Source: Alphaproteobacteria bacterium
GTDB taxonomy: Bacteria; Pseudomonadota; Alphaproteobacteria; Rhizobiales; Xanthobacteraceae
DNA length: 9,585 nucleotides
Direction of reading: 5' to 3'
Assembly (NCBI GenBank): GCA_005883445.1
Contig: VAZL01000113.1
Location: forward strand, 1-9,585
Positions 1 through 7,180 of the stretch are shown here, piece by piece. Position 1 is the first letter of the stretch; each line of letters begins with the position of its first letter. A program made the position numbers and the translations under genes. The notes below the pieces were generated by a model. The model made no database searches, was not told where the DNA came from, and saw nothing but the letters and a program-made list of their open reading frames with translations.

Positions 1-1008
<1,008 letters not shown>

Positions 1009-1015
1009 GTCTTTC

Positions 1016-1133
1016 GCCGTCATGCCCCGCGCAGGCGGGGCATCCAGTCAACGCCGACGCCGATGGTCTAGGAAACGTCGTGCCTGATTCCAAGGCCCGT
1101 GGATACTGGACCGCTCACGCGGGCGATAACACC
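1016..1133. repeat. Dispersed-type palindromic intergenic repeat between tatC and serS
   Basis: The tatC-serS gap is almost filled by a two-ended palindromic structure. One end is a perfect 9-bp inverted repeat, ATGCCCCGC (1022-1030) against GCGGGGCAT (1035-1043), with a 4-nt loop. The other end has CCGC (1111-1114) against GCGG (1119-1122) and finishes GGGCGATAAC. Inside, TCCAGT (1043-1048) faces ACTGGA (1105-1110), so the whole has approximate dyad symmetry. From memory, sequences of the form GTCATGCCCCGC...GGCATCCAGT...ATACTGGA...GGCGATGACA are scattered in intergenic regions of Bradyrhizobium and relatives. This has not been checked by search. Its left end supplies the alternative upstream ATG of serS. 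It may act as an mRNA hairpin between tatC and serS. Confidence 0.65.
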
Positions 1134-1156
1134 CCGTCGGGGCGGCAGGAAATCCA

Positions 1157-1935
1157 TCATTCCGCCGGCTTGGCGGCGGCGCTGGCGGCGTCCTTGGCCT
1201 TGTCAGCGGCCGCCTTCTTCTCCACCCACCGCACCGACCAGATCGAGCCCTCGTAGAGCGCCATCAGCGGCAGCGCGAGCGAGAGCTGGCTGAGCACGTC
1301 GGGCGGGGTGAGCACCGCCGCGATCACGAAGGCGCCGACAATGAAGTAGCGCCGCTTCGCCTTGAGCTGTTCAGAGGTGACGATGCCGACACGCCCCAGC
1401 AGCGTCAGGATCACCGGCAGCTGGAAAGCGATGCCGAAGGCGAAGATGAGCTTCATCATCAAGGTCAGATAATCCTCGACCTTGGGCAGGAGCTCGATCG
1501 CGGCGTGGCCGTCGCCGCCCGCCTGTTGCATGCTCAGAGAAAATCGCGCCAGCATCGGCCAGACCAGGGCATAGACGACAACAGAGCCGAGCAGGAAGAA
1601 GATGGGAGTCGCCACGAGGTAGGGCAGGACATGTAGATCTGCGTCGCCACCACCGGGAACGATATGAACGCGGCGCCGAACATCGCGAGCTTGAGCTGCA
1701 CGACGAAATATTCGAGCAGGCCGGTATAGATGAACTTGGAATTCTCCGGGCCCGCCACCCAAACGAACGGCCAGGTCAGCACGTTGTAGATCGTCTTGGC
1801 GAAGAAGAAGCAGCCCACAAAGGCGATGGCGAAGGCGATCAGCGCCTTGATCAGCCGCGAACGCAGCTCGATCAAGTGTTCCATCAGCGGCGCTTTGCTC
1901 GCCTCGATCTCCTTCTCGTCGTCCTCGCGGCTCAT
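1157..1935 (-). pseudogene. tatC: Sec-independent translocase subunit TatC, frameshifted by an internal deletion of about 40 nt
   Basis: TatC is the polytopic inner-membrane receptor that, with TatB, binds twin-arginine signal peptides. The gene begins at 1935, where its ATG overlaps the tatB TGA (ATGA, 1932-1935). The first 102 codons are a good TatC N-terminus: HLIELRSRL, then hydrophobic segments, up to VVATQIYM with its last codon at 1630-1632. The homologous protein continues in another frame from the CTG at 1625-1627 (LPYLVATPIFFLLG) to the stop at 1157, including KVEDYLTLMM and the conserved LTPPDVLSQ. Only two bases (1628-1629) lie between, where relatives have about 14 residues of the FVAPGLYKxER type. 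The deletion is therefore about 40 nt, and the start frame yields only 133 residues, the last 31 unrelated to TatC. The lost segment matches E. coli F94-E103, needed for signal recognition. An assembly error remains possible, since both flanks look well conserved. Confidence 0.88.
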
Positions 1936-2411
1936 GCGGGTTTGCCATCGGGCTTGGCGGCATCGGCATCGGCGGTTGCCGGCTCGGGCGCCGCCGACGC
2001 CGGCGCGGCGACATCCGTGCCCGGGGCAACCGCGGGCTCGGCGCCGGCCGGCGAGGTGCTGGGCTCCGCCGCGACCGGCGGGCTCGGCGAGGCCGCGCCT
2101 GCCTTGTCGACCATCGCGCTCTCGATCTGCTGCTGCGTGCTTTCCAACTCCCGTTTGACCTCGCTGACGGGATCGAAACTCGCGTAGCTCTGCGCCTGGC
2201 TCGTCATCTCGTCGACCTGCTTCTTGAGGTCGGCCATCTCCGCCTCGCGCATCGCCTCCTGAAATTGGCTTTGGAACTCGGAGGCCATGCGGCGCAGCTT
2301 GCTCATCCACTGTCCGAGCGTGCGCAGCACGGTCGGCAGCTCCTTCGGCCCGATCGCAATCAGCGCGACGATGCCGATGAGCAGGAGCTCGCTCCAACCG
2401 ATCTCGAACAT
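1932..2411 (-). CDS. tatB: Twin-arginine translocase subunit TatB
   Basis: Single-span inner-membrane component of the Tat receptor complex, 159 residues. The N-terminus MFEIGWSELLLIGIVALIAI is a short periplasmic tip plus transmembrane helix. It is followed by the GPKELP hinge typical of TatB (residues 21-26) and a charged amphipathic helix (RTLGQWMSKLRRMASEFQ onward) reaching to about residue 65. The tail from about residue 105 is low-complexity Ala/Pro/Ser, common in alphaproteobacterial TatB. The start at 2411 gives the canonical MF(D/E)IGW beginning; a GGAG lies about 11 nt upstream, rather far. The gene sits 87 nt after tatA and its stop overlaps the tatC start by four bases, implying translational coupling. 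The protein looks intact although tatC is broken. Confidence 0.97.
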   Translation of the reverse strand: MFEIGWSELLLIGIVALIAIGPKELPTVLRTLGQWMSKLRRMASEFQSQFQEAMREAEMADLKKQVDEMTSQAQSYASFDPVSEVKRELESTQQQIESAMVDKAGAASPSPPVAAEPSTSPAGAEPAVAPGTDVAAPASAAPEPATADADAAKPDGKPA

Positions 2412-2498
2412 GGAGGCTTCAACTCCGAGAGGCGCGCAATGCGCAGGCCCCCCTCCGATCCACGCGTCCGCAGGGTTGTTGCCGCGGCGTGCAGCCGC

Positions 2499-2744
2499 TC
2501 AGCCCGCCTTGCGCGTCTCGGTGACGGTCGCCGTTGGAGCGGGCGCTGGCTGGTGGTCGATCGTCTTCGGGTCGGTCTTGACGGGCTCGGTCTCGGCTTT
2601 TTCTTCCTCCGTCAGCCCTTTCTTGAACGACTTGATGCCCTTGGCGAAATCGCCCATCAGCTCCGAGATCTTGCCACGTCCGCCGAACAGCAGCAGGCCC
2701 ACGGCCAGAACCAGAATCCAGTGCCAAATGCTCATCGAACCCAT
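2499..2744 (-). CDS. tatA: Twin-arginine translocase subunit TatA
   Basis: Pore-forming Tat subunit, 81 residues. Residues 1-22 contain the membrane helix (SIWHWILVLAVGLLLFGG). Then come the G-R-G-K-I-S-E-L hinge region and the amphipathic helix MGDFAKGIKSFKKGL, diagnostic of TatA. A charged, Pro-rich tail ends the protein. An open frame continues upstream to 2849, but that extension is Arg/Cys-rich and unlike TatA. The start at 2744 is chosen because GGAGGAG (2757-2751) lies six bases before it. A second Met three codons on (MSIWHW) is also family-like. It is the first gene of tatABC and is preceded by a 246-nt gap that could hold the operon promoter. Confidence 0.97.
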   Translation of the reverse strand: MGSMSIWHWILVLAVGLLLFGGRGKISELMGDFAKGIKSFKKGLTEEEKAETEPVKTDPKTIDHQPAPAPTATVTETRKAG

Positions 2745-2750
2745 GCGCAA

Positions 2751-2757
2751 CTCCTCC
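2751..2757 (-). promoter_or_regulatory. Strong Shine-Dalgarno site of tatA
   Basis: On the minus strand this reads GGAGGAG, six bases before the ATG at 2744. It is one of the two best ribosome sites in the window and decides the tatA start against the longer open frame. Confidence 0.85.
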
Positions 2758-2762
2758 GCATC

Positions 2763-2787
2763 GACGAGACCGCACGCCCGTCTCGTC
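2763..2787 (-). promoter_or_regulatory. Inverted repeat in the presumed tatA leader
   Basis: A perfect 8-bp inverted repeat, GACGAGAC (2763-2770) against GTCTCGTC (2780-2787), has a 9-base loop. It lies 19 nt upstream of the tatA start, between the candidate promoter and the ribosome site. It could be an mRNA hairpin or an operator; nothing in the sequence tells which. Confidence 0.35.
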
Positions 2788-2804
2788 TCTCGGCTTTGAC
2801 CAGA

Positions 2805-2833
2805 AGCTAGGCTCCGGGCACGGCAAAAACAAG
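2805..2833 (-). promoter_or_regulatory. Candidate sigma-70-type promoter for tatABC
   Basis: On the minus strand CTTGTT (2833-2828) and CTAGCT (2810-2805) are separated by 17 bases, a spacing fitting a -35/-10 pair of the alphaproteobacterial housekeeping type. The -10 box is poor. It lies about 60 nt before tatA in the largest gap of the gene block outside the repeat array. This is inference from spacing and weak motif match only. Confidence 0.25.
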
Positions 2834-2871
2834 GACTTCGCCCGCGCACATGCGCCGGCGCACGGGCGCCA

Positions 2872-2920
2872 CCGCGGCCCGCAGGCCGCGGAACCGCGCA
2901 GCTCAGCGGCGTTTCGCCGC
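2872..2920 (-). other. Two GC-rich hairpins downstream of scpB
   Basis: After scpB ends (2991), the minus-strand transcript would form GCGGCG/CGCCGC with a 3-base loop (2906-2920), then a perfect 8-bp stem CCGCGGCC/GGCCGCGG with a 4-base loop (2872-2891). Neither is followed at once by a T run; the nearest (2825-2829, TTTTT on the minus strand) is over 40 nt away. They may weaken read-through from scpB into tatA, but they are not clear intrinsic terminators. Confidence 0.35.
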
Positions 2921-2990
2921 GTTAACGCAAATCGATCGTCTTCCGTCCGGGCGGGTCAGCGCGGCGCCGCGCACGCGGGAACACGACGCC

Positions 2991-3695
2991 TCACTCCTCG
3001 CCGGTGCGCTCCGGCGGCGGCGCGAGGCCGAGATCGAGATCGCCGGGTTCCAGCGGGTCCTCGTCATCGTGCAGGGCGGGATCGTCCGACGGCATCGGCA
3101 CCGAGAAGCCGGGCGGCAGCCGCCCGTCGAGCAGGCCCGAGCCCTTGAGTTCCTCGAGCCCCGGCAGGTCGCCCACCGCATCGAGCCCGAAATGCGACAG
3201 GAATGCCTCGCTGGTGCCGTAGGTCACCGGGCGGCCGGGGGATTTGCGCCGCCCGCGCGGGCGAATCCAGCCGGTCTCAAGCAGCACATCGACCGATCCC
3301 TTGGAGGTCGTCACCCCGCGGATCTCCTCGATCTCCGCCCGGGTCACCGGCTGGTGATAGGCGATGATGGCGAGCGTCTCGATTGCCGCGCGCGAGAGCT
3401 TGCGCGTCTCGACCGTCTCTTTGCTCAACAGCCAGGAGAGATCGCTCGCGGTGCGGAAGGTCCACTTCCCGCCGATCCGAACGAGATGAACGCCGCGCGT
3501 GGCGTATTCCTCCTGCAGGCGCAGCAGCGCCGCGTGCACATCGACCCCTTGCGGCAGCCGCTCCGCCAGCGACGCCTCGTCAAGCGGCTCGGCCGAGGCG
3601 AACAGCATCGCCTCCAGCAGGCGAAGCTCTTCGGCCCGCGGCTCGCCCGCATTGTCCGGCTCGTCGTCCGGCATCACCACTTTCAACTTCGGCAT
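2991..3695 (-). CDS. scpB: Segregation and condensation protein ScpB
   Basis: Accessory subunit of the SMC-ScpA-ScpB condensin complex, which compacts and segregates the chromosome. The protein has 234 residues. A first winged-helix region (about 22-95, EELRLLEAMLFASAEPLDE onward) is followed by a second, with the family signature LSRAAIETLAIIAYHQPVTR and EIEEIRGV (about 100-130), and by GRPVTYGTSEAFLSHFGL (about 157-174). The C-terminal 50 residues are acidic and Pro-rich, beyond the conserved core, as in related alphaproteobacteria. The open frame runs to 3803, but that part overlaps scpA. The start at 3695 is fixed by GAGGAGG seven bases before it. It sits 13 nt after scpA, the universal scpA-scpB pairing. 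Confidence 0.96.
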   Translation of the reverse strand: MPKLKVVMPDDEPDNAGEPRAEELRLLEAMLFASAEPLDEASLAERLPQGVDVHAALLRLQEEYATRGVHLVRIGGKWTFRTASDLSWLLSKETVETRKLSRAAIETLAIIAYHQPVTRAEIEEIRGVTTSKGSVDVLLETGWIRPRGRRKSPGRPVTYGTSEAFLSHFGLDAVGDLPGLEELKGSGLLDGRLPPGFSVPMPSDDPALHDDEDPLEPGDLDLGLAPPPERTGEE

Positions 3696-3702
3696 CGCTG
3701 GG

Positions 3703-3709
3703 CCTCCTC
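3703..3709 (-). promoter_or_regulatory. Shine-Dalgarno site of scpB touching the scpA stop
   Basis: On the minus strand this reads GAGGAGG, seven bases before the scpB ATG at 3695. Its first base is the last base of the scpA TAG, so ribosomes ending scpA stop on the scpB initiation site, which suggests coupled translation of the two partners. Confidence 0.8.
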
Positions 3710-4554
3710 TATTCCTTGCCGTCCGCGGGCGGCGCCGCCACGCCGCCCGGATCGGCCACCCTATTTTCAGCCGGTTGACGCTTGCGCACGTAGAGCGGCG
3801 CAAACGCCCCCTGCTGGTGCACCTCCATCACGCCCTCGCGCACCATTTCGAGGGTGGAGGCAAAGCTCGACGCAAACACCGTCGGCGCGAGCGACGGCTC
3901 GACCACGTACGAGATCAGAAATTCGTCGAGCCGCGCCCAATCGGGTGAGCGCCCGATCAGCCGCTCGAGCGCTTCGCGCGCCTCGGCCAGCGACCAGACG
4001 GTGCGCTTGACCAGGCGCACATGCGCGAGAGCCGACTTTTGGCGTTGTTGCGCATAAGCCGAGAGCAAATCGTAGAGCGTCGCCGAATATTGCGGGTGCT
4101 TGATGTGCGCAATCGGCTCGGGCTGGCCGCGCCGGAACACGTCACGATCGAGCTGCGCGCGGCCGAACAGGCGCTCGGCAACGTCGCGGATGGCTTCAAG
4201 ACGCTTGAGCCGCAACGCCAGCGCGACCGCCATATCCTCGGCACTCTGCCCTTCGGGCGCGTTCGTTTCCGGCAACAACAGGCGCGACTTCAAATAGGCG
4301 AGCCACGCCGCCATCACGAGGTAATCGGCCGCCAGCTCGAGTCTCAGCTTGCGCGCCTCCTCGATGAAGGCGAGATACTGGTCCGCGAGCGCCAGGATCG
4401 AAATTTTAGCGAGGTCGACCTTCTGCTGGCGCGCGAGCGCGAGCAAGAGGTCGAGCGGGCCTTCGAAACCCTCGACATCGACCACCAATGCCGGCTCGCT
4501 CGTTGCCCGGTCGGCTGCAAGGTCGGCTTCGAATTGGATCTCGTCGGGGTTCAT
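3709..4554 (-). CDS. scpA: Segregation and condensation protein ScpA (kleisin)
   Basis: Kleisin subunit that bridges SMC heads and binds ScpB, 281 residues. The N-terminal part contains FEGPLDLLLALARQQKVDL (residues 30-48), the hallmark of ScpA. It is followed by ISILALADQYLAFIEE and LAADYLVMAAWLAYLKSRLL (about 74-93), the SMC-neck-binding helices. The C-terminal region (about 195-260, including FASTLEMVREG) fits the winged helix that contacts the SMC head. A Pro/Ala-rich tail ends the protein. The start at 4554 (MNPDEI) overlaps the nagZ stop as ATGA (4551-4554). An upstream Met in the same frame (4602) would lie inside nagZ and is not favoured. GGGGGGC lies about 7 nt upstream. The overlap with nagZ and the adjacency to scpB point to one transcription unit. 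Confidence 0.95.
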   Translation of the reverse strand: MNPDEIQFEADLAADRATSEPALVVDVEGFEGPLDLLLALARQQKVDLAKISILALADQYLAFIEEARKLRLELAADYLVMAAWLAYLKSRLLLPETNAPEGQSAEDMAVALALRLKRLEAIRDVAERLFGRAQLDRDVFRRGQPEPIAHIKHPQYSATLYDLLSAYAQQRQKSALAHVRLVKRTVWSLAEAREALERLIGRSPDWARLDEFLISYVVEPSLAPTVFASSFASTLEMVREGVMEVHQQGAFAPLYVRKRQPAENRVADPGGVAAPPADGKE

Positions 4555-5585
4555 GAGATCGCCCCCCGGGCACTCGCGCCGGTATCGATCAGCGCCGCCC
4601 ATTCGGCGCGCAGCGCTGCAGGATCATCCTTGACGGCACGCCCGCGCCGCGCGAGCGCGGCGTCCGCCCGGGCCGCGGCTTCGCCGGTGAGCACGGGCAC
4701 AACGGATGCGACCGCCCGCATCTCGTCAAGCTCGCCGTTGCAATGGAGGACGACGTCGCAACCCGCCGCTATCGCTGCGCGCGAGCGCGCCTCGATCGAG
4801 CCGGACAAGGCGCCCATAGAGATATCGTCGCTCATCAGCAGACCACGAAATCCCAGCCAGTCCCGAATCACATCCCGGACCAGAGTGACCGAAGTCGTGG
4901 CCGGAGCAATAGGATCGATAGCCGTGTATACGATATGGGCGGTCATCCCAAGCGGTAGATCGGAAAGGGGTCGGAACGCGGCAAAGTCGGTGGTCCTGAG
5001 CGTTTCGCGGTCGGTCTCGACGATGGGGAGCGCGCGGTGGCTGTCCGCGGCGGCGCGGCCATGCCCGGGAATATGCTTGAGCACCGGCAGGACCCCGCCG
5101 GCCAGCAAGCCGTCAGCCACCGCCCGCGCCAGCAAGGCCACCTTCTCCGCGGTGTCCCCATAAGCTCGATCGCCAATGATGGAATCCGCGCCGGCGACGG
5201 GCACATCGGCGATCGGCAGGCAATCCACATCGACTCCGACCGCCGCGAGATCGGCGGCGATCAGCCGGGCGCCGAGATACGCGGCCTTTATCCCCTCCGC
5301 CGCGCTGCGGTCGTAGACGCGGCCGTAGGCGGCACCGGGCGGATAGGACGGCCAATGCGGCGGTCCGAGCCGCTGGACGCGGCCGCCTTCCTGGTCCACG
5401 AGCACCGGCGCTTCGCGCCCGACCGCGTCGCGAATCGACGCCGTCAGGCGGCGCACTTGTGCCGGCGTCTCGATGTTGCGCTTGAAGAGAATGACCCCCC
5501 ACGGCTCGCGCTCGCGCAGCAACGTGCGCTCGGCGGGCGTCACCGTCGTACCCGCAAGCCCGGTGATGAAAGCGCGTACCGCCAT
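4551..5585 (-). CDS. nagZ: Beta-N-acetylhexosaminidase NagZ (glycoside hydrolase family 3)
   Basis: Cytoplasmic enzyme of peptidoglycan recycling that removes N-acetylglucosamine from imported anhydro-muropeptides. In bacteria with an inducible AmpC system its products feed beta-lactamase induction. The protein has 344 residues and no signal peptide. Seen motifs: WGVILFKRN (29-37); DQEGGRVQRL (64-73); KHIPGHG (170-176) followed by the D181-S-H183 loop that carries the acid/base histidine in NagZ enzymes; and LLMSDDISMGAL (249-260), containing the aspartate nucleophile. These are the complete family 3 NagZ signatures in the right order. The start at 5585 has no recognisable ribosome site and is preceded by nested hairpins (5587-5625). 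The gene lies 43 nt after the SPOR gene and overlaps scpA. The SPOR-nagZ-scpA-scpB order is familiar from related alphaproteobacteria. Confidence 0.96.
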   Translation of the reverse strand: MAVRAFITGLAGTTVTPAERTLLREREPWGVILFKRNIETPAQVRRLTASIRDAVGREAPVLVDQEGGRVQRLGPPHWPSYPPGAAYGRVYDRSAAEGIKAAYLGARLIAADLAAVGVDVDCLPIADVPVAGADSIIGDRAYGDTAEKVALLARAVADGLLAGGVLPVLKHIPGHGRAAADSHRALPIVETDRETLRTTDFAAFRPLSDLPLGMTAHIVYTAIDPIAPATTSVTLVRDVIRDWLGFRGLLMSDDISMGALSGSIEARSRAAIAAGCDVVLHCNGELDEMRAVASVVPVLTGEAAARADAALARRGRAVKDDPAALRAEWAALIDTGASARGAIS

Positions 5586-5586
5586 C

Positions 5587-5625
5587 GGCGCGGATTAGCC
5601 CGCGCCTGCCGCAAGGGTCAGGCGC
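5587..5625 (-). promoter_or_regulatory. Two mutually exclusive hairpins before nagZ
   Basis: The 43-nt gap between the SPOR gene stop and the nagZ ATG contains two perfect 7-bp inverted repeats that share bases. One pairs GCGCCTG (5602-5608) with CAGGCGC (5619-5625), with a 10-base loop. The other pairs GGCGCGG (5587-5593) with CCGCGCC (5600-5606), with a 6-base loop. Bases 5602-5606 belong to both. The second stem ends one base before the nagZ start codon, so it would cover the ribosome entry region. No T run follows, so they are not a classical terminator. A regulatory role is only inference. Confidence 0.4.
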
Positions 5626-5628
5626 AAC

Positions 5629-7089
5629 TCAGTTGTTCGGAACCACGCATTGGCCGCCGGCGGCCTTGTAGGTGGCGCAGAACTGGCTCGCCTCTTGGGC
5701 CGATGTAAAAGGCCCAACCAGGGTCCGGTAGAAGACCCCTTTGCTGCCCAGGTCCGCGCGCCGAATGATCGGCTGCAGGTCGCCAAGCTCGTTCGGGAAT
5801 TTTGCCTGCAGGCTGCGGAAGGAGGATTGCGCTTCCGCCTCGCTCTTCTGCGAGGAGAGCTGCACCACGAAGCCACCCGCCGTGTTCTCCGTCGCCTCAG
5901 GCGCGCTCCGAGTGGAGGGCGGCGGTGCCGCTGCGGTGCGCGCGCGGGCTGGCGGGGCCGCGGCCGGTTCGCTCGGCTGCGCCTCGAGCGAGATCGGGCC
6001 GCTGTTGCGCGCCGCCGAGGCCGTTGCCGCTTTCGGGGCGGCGGGCGCCGCATTCGGGGCGGCCAGCGGCGCAGTCGGTCGCGGCGCGGCAGCCGCCTGC
6101 GCGGCCGCAGGCTGGCTCGTTACGGGCTTCCCGCTTACATCGGATGCGTCCGGGTGAATGACCACGGTGCGGACCTTCTTGGGCTCGGTCGATGCGCTCG
6201 CACCCTGCCCCGGCGCGACCGGCGCCGGCAACACGACGCGCGGAGCGGCCTGGGTTCCAGGCTCCTTGAGCGCGACCGGCTCCTCCTGCTTTGACACGAT
6301 CCGTTCCTTGTCGGCGCTGGCCGACCGACCCTGCGCGAGGTTGCTTGATTGCGGATCGCCGGCGCTCGCGGGCACGATCTTTGTCGGCGTGGAGTTGTCG
6401 GCCGTGATGACCGGCGGCGGTTGGGTCGAACTGGGATTGCCGAAATAGCTCCGGTAGGCATAGGCGCCGGCGGTGCCGAGCACGGCGCAACCGATGAGGG
6501 CGAGCGCGGTGGCGAAGCCGCCACGCCGCGCGCGCGGCGCGTCGTCATACACCTCGTGTTCATGCGGCTCGAGCGGCACGTCGTCCTGGTAGGCGTACTC
6601 GGCCTCCTGAGCGTCGGATTGGCCGCCATCTGTGCCGTCGTCTTCGTAGTGCTGGTTCTGCTCGTACTGCTGGTTCTGCTCGTCGTAGTGCTGGCTCTGC
6701 TGGTTTGCCCTGAGCTGGGGCTCGTCATAGAACCGGCTGTCGGCGTGCCAACCCGCGGGCTCCGGGGCCGGCGGCTGGGCGTAATCCCGGCCGGTCTCTT
6801 GGGCCGAGCGGCGCGGCATATCGCCGGCGGCAAAGTGCGGTTCGCGCACCGGGGCGCTTTGCCAGTCCTCCGGCGCGGTCGCCGGCGCGTCGTGCGATTC
6901 TTCCTGCCGCTCGCGCGAATTGCTTCGCCCGAGATCGGCGAATGGATCGCTCTGCCCGAGCAGACGGGCAAGCTCGGCCAGCGGATCGCGGGCACTTGCC
7001 TCCTCGCTCGGCCGCGGCGGCTCGGCCGCGCGACGATATGGATCATTGGAGCGATAACGTCGTAACGTATTGTCGTCGGCCATACTCAT
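5629..7089 (-). CDS. SPOR-domain inner-membrane protein
   Basis: SPOR domains bind denuded glycan strands at division septa, so this is probably a periplasm-facing cell-envelope or division protein. It has 486 residues. The N-terminal cytoplasmic part (1-188) is acidic and Pro/Gln-rich, with a Gln/Tyr/His/Glu repeat stretch at about 130-150. One membrane helix follows, about 190-211 (GGFATALALIGCAVLGTAGA). A long Ala/Pro-rich periplasmic linker (about 215-400) leads to the C-terminal SPOR domain, 405-486, starting GGFVVQLSSQKSEAEAQ and including YRTLVGPFTSAQEASQFC. Start choice is uncertain: 7089 (MSMADD, GGAAACGGGG upstream) is preferred over 7083; the open frame to 7158 adds an unlikely 23 residues. 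It is the gene between argS and nagZ in related genomes, usually annotated only as SPOR domain-containing. No gene symbol is justified. Confidence 0.9.
   Translation of the reverse strand: MSMADDNTLRRYRSNDPYRRAAEPPRPSEEASARDPLAELARLLGQSDPFADLGRSNSRERQEESHDAPATAPEDWQSAPVREPHFAAGDMPRRSAQETGRDYAQPPAPEPAGWHADSRFYDEPQLRANQQSQHYDEQNQQYEQNQHYEDDGTDGGQSDAQEAEYAYQDDVPLEPHEHEVYDDAPRARRGGFATALALIGCAVLGTAGAYAYRSYFGNPSSTQPPPVITADNSTPTKIVPASAGDPQSSNLAQGRSASADKERIVSKQEEPVALKEPGTQAAPRVVLPAPVAPGQGASASTEPKKVRTVVIHPDASDVSGKPVTSQPAAAQAAAAPRPTAPLAAPNAAPAAPKAATASAARNSGPISLEAQPSEPAAAPPARARTAAAPPPSTRSAPEATENTAGGFVVQLSSQKSEAEAQSSFRSLQAKFPNELGDLQPIIRRADLGSKGVFYRTLVGPFTSAQEASQFCATYKAAGGQCVVPNN
6650..6704 (-). repeat. 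In-frame short tandem repeats in the SPOR protein gene
   Basis: Three near-identical copies of TGCTGGTTCTGCTCGT (plus-strand reading) begin at 6650, 6668 and 6689; the third has two changes. The spacings of 18 and 21 bases are multiples of three, so copy number can change without a frameshift. They encode the Gln/Tyr/Glu/Asn/His-rich stretch just before the membrane helix. Confidence 0.7.
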
Positions 7090-7180
7090 CCCCGTTTCCG
7101 GTACACTGGCGCCGCACCCGGTCGGTTGCGCGACGGATCTCATCGAGCGGGGGTCCATCTGCCCTTACGCACCGAGCGAG

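Noticed and set aside
1625..1632. Programmed ribosomal frameshift in tatC
   Set aside because: No slippery sequence is evident, and restoring the frame would still leave out the conserved 14-residue loop, so a deletion or sequence error explains it better.
2872..2920. Intrinsic terminator after scpB
   Set aside because: The stems are strong but no T run follows them directly, so they are reported only as hairpins.
3696..3803. 36-residue N-terminal extension of ScpB
   Set aside because: It overlaps the end of scpA and lacks a ribosome site, whereas GAGGAGG precedes the start at 3695.
2850..4010. Long plus-strand open frame of 386 codons
   Set aside because: It lies antisense to scpB and scpA, which have full family signatures, and its translation is Arg/Ala/Pro-rich low-quality sequence typical of high-GC shadow frames.
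4021..5163. Long plus-strand open frame of 380 codons
   Set aside because: It is antisense to scpA and nagZ, with no recognisable domain; explained by GC-rich codon bias.
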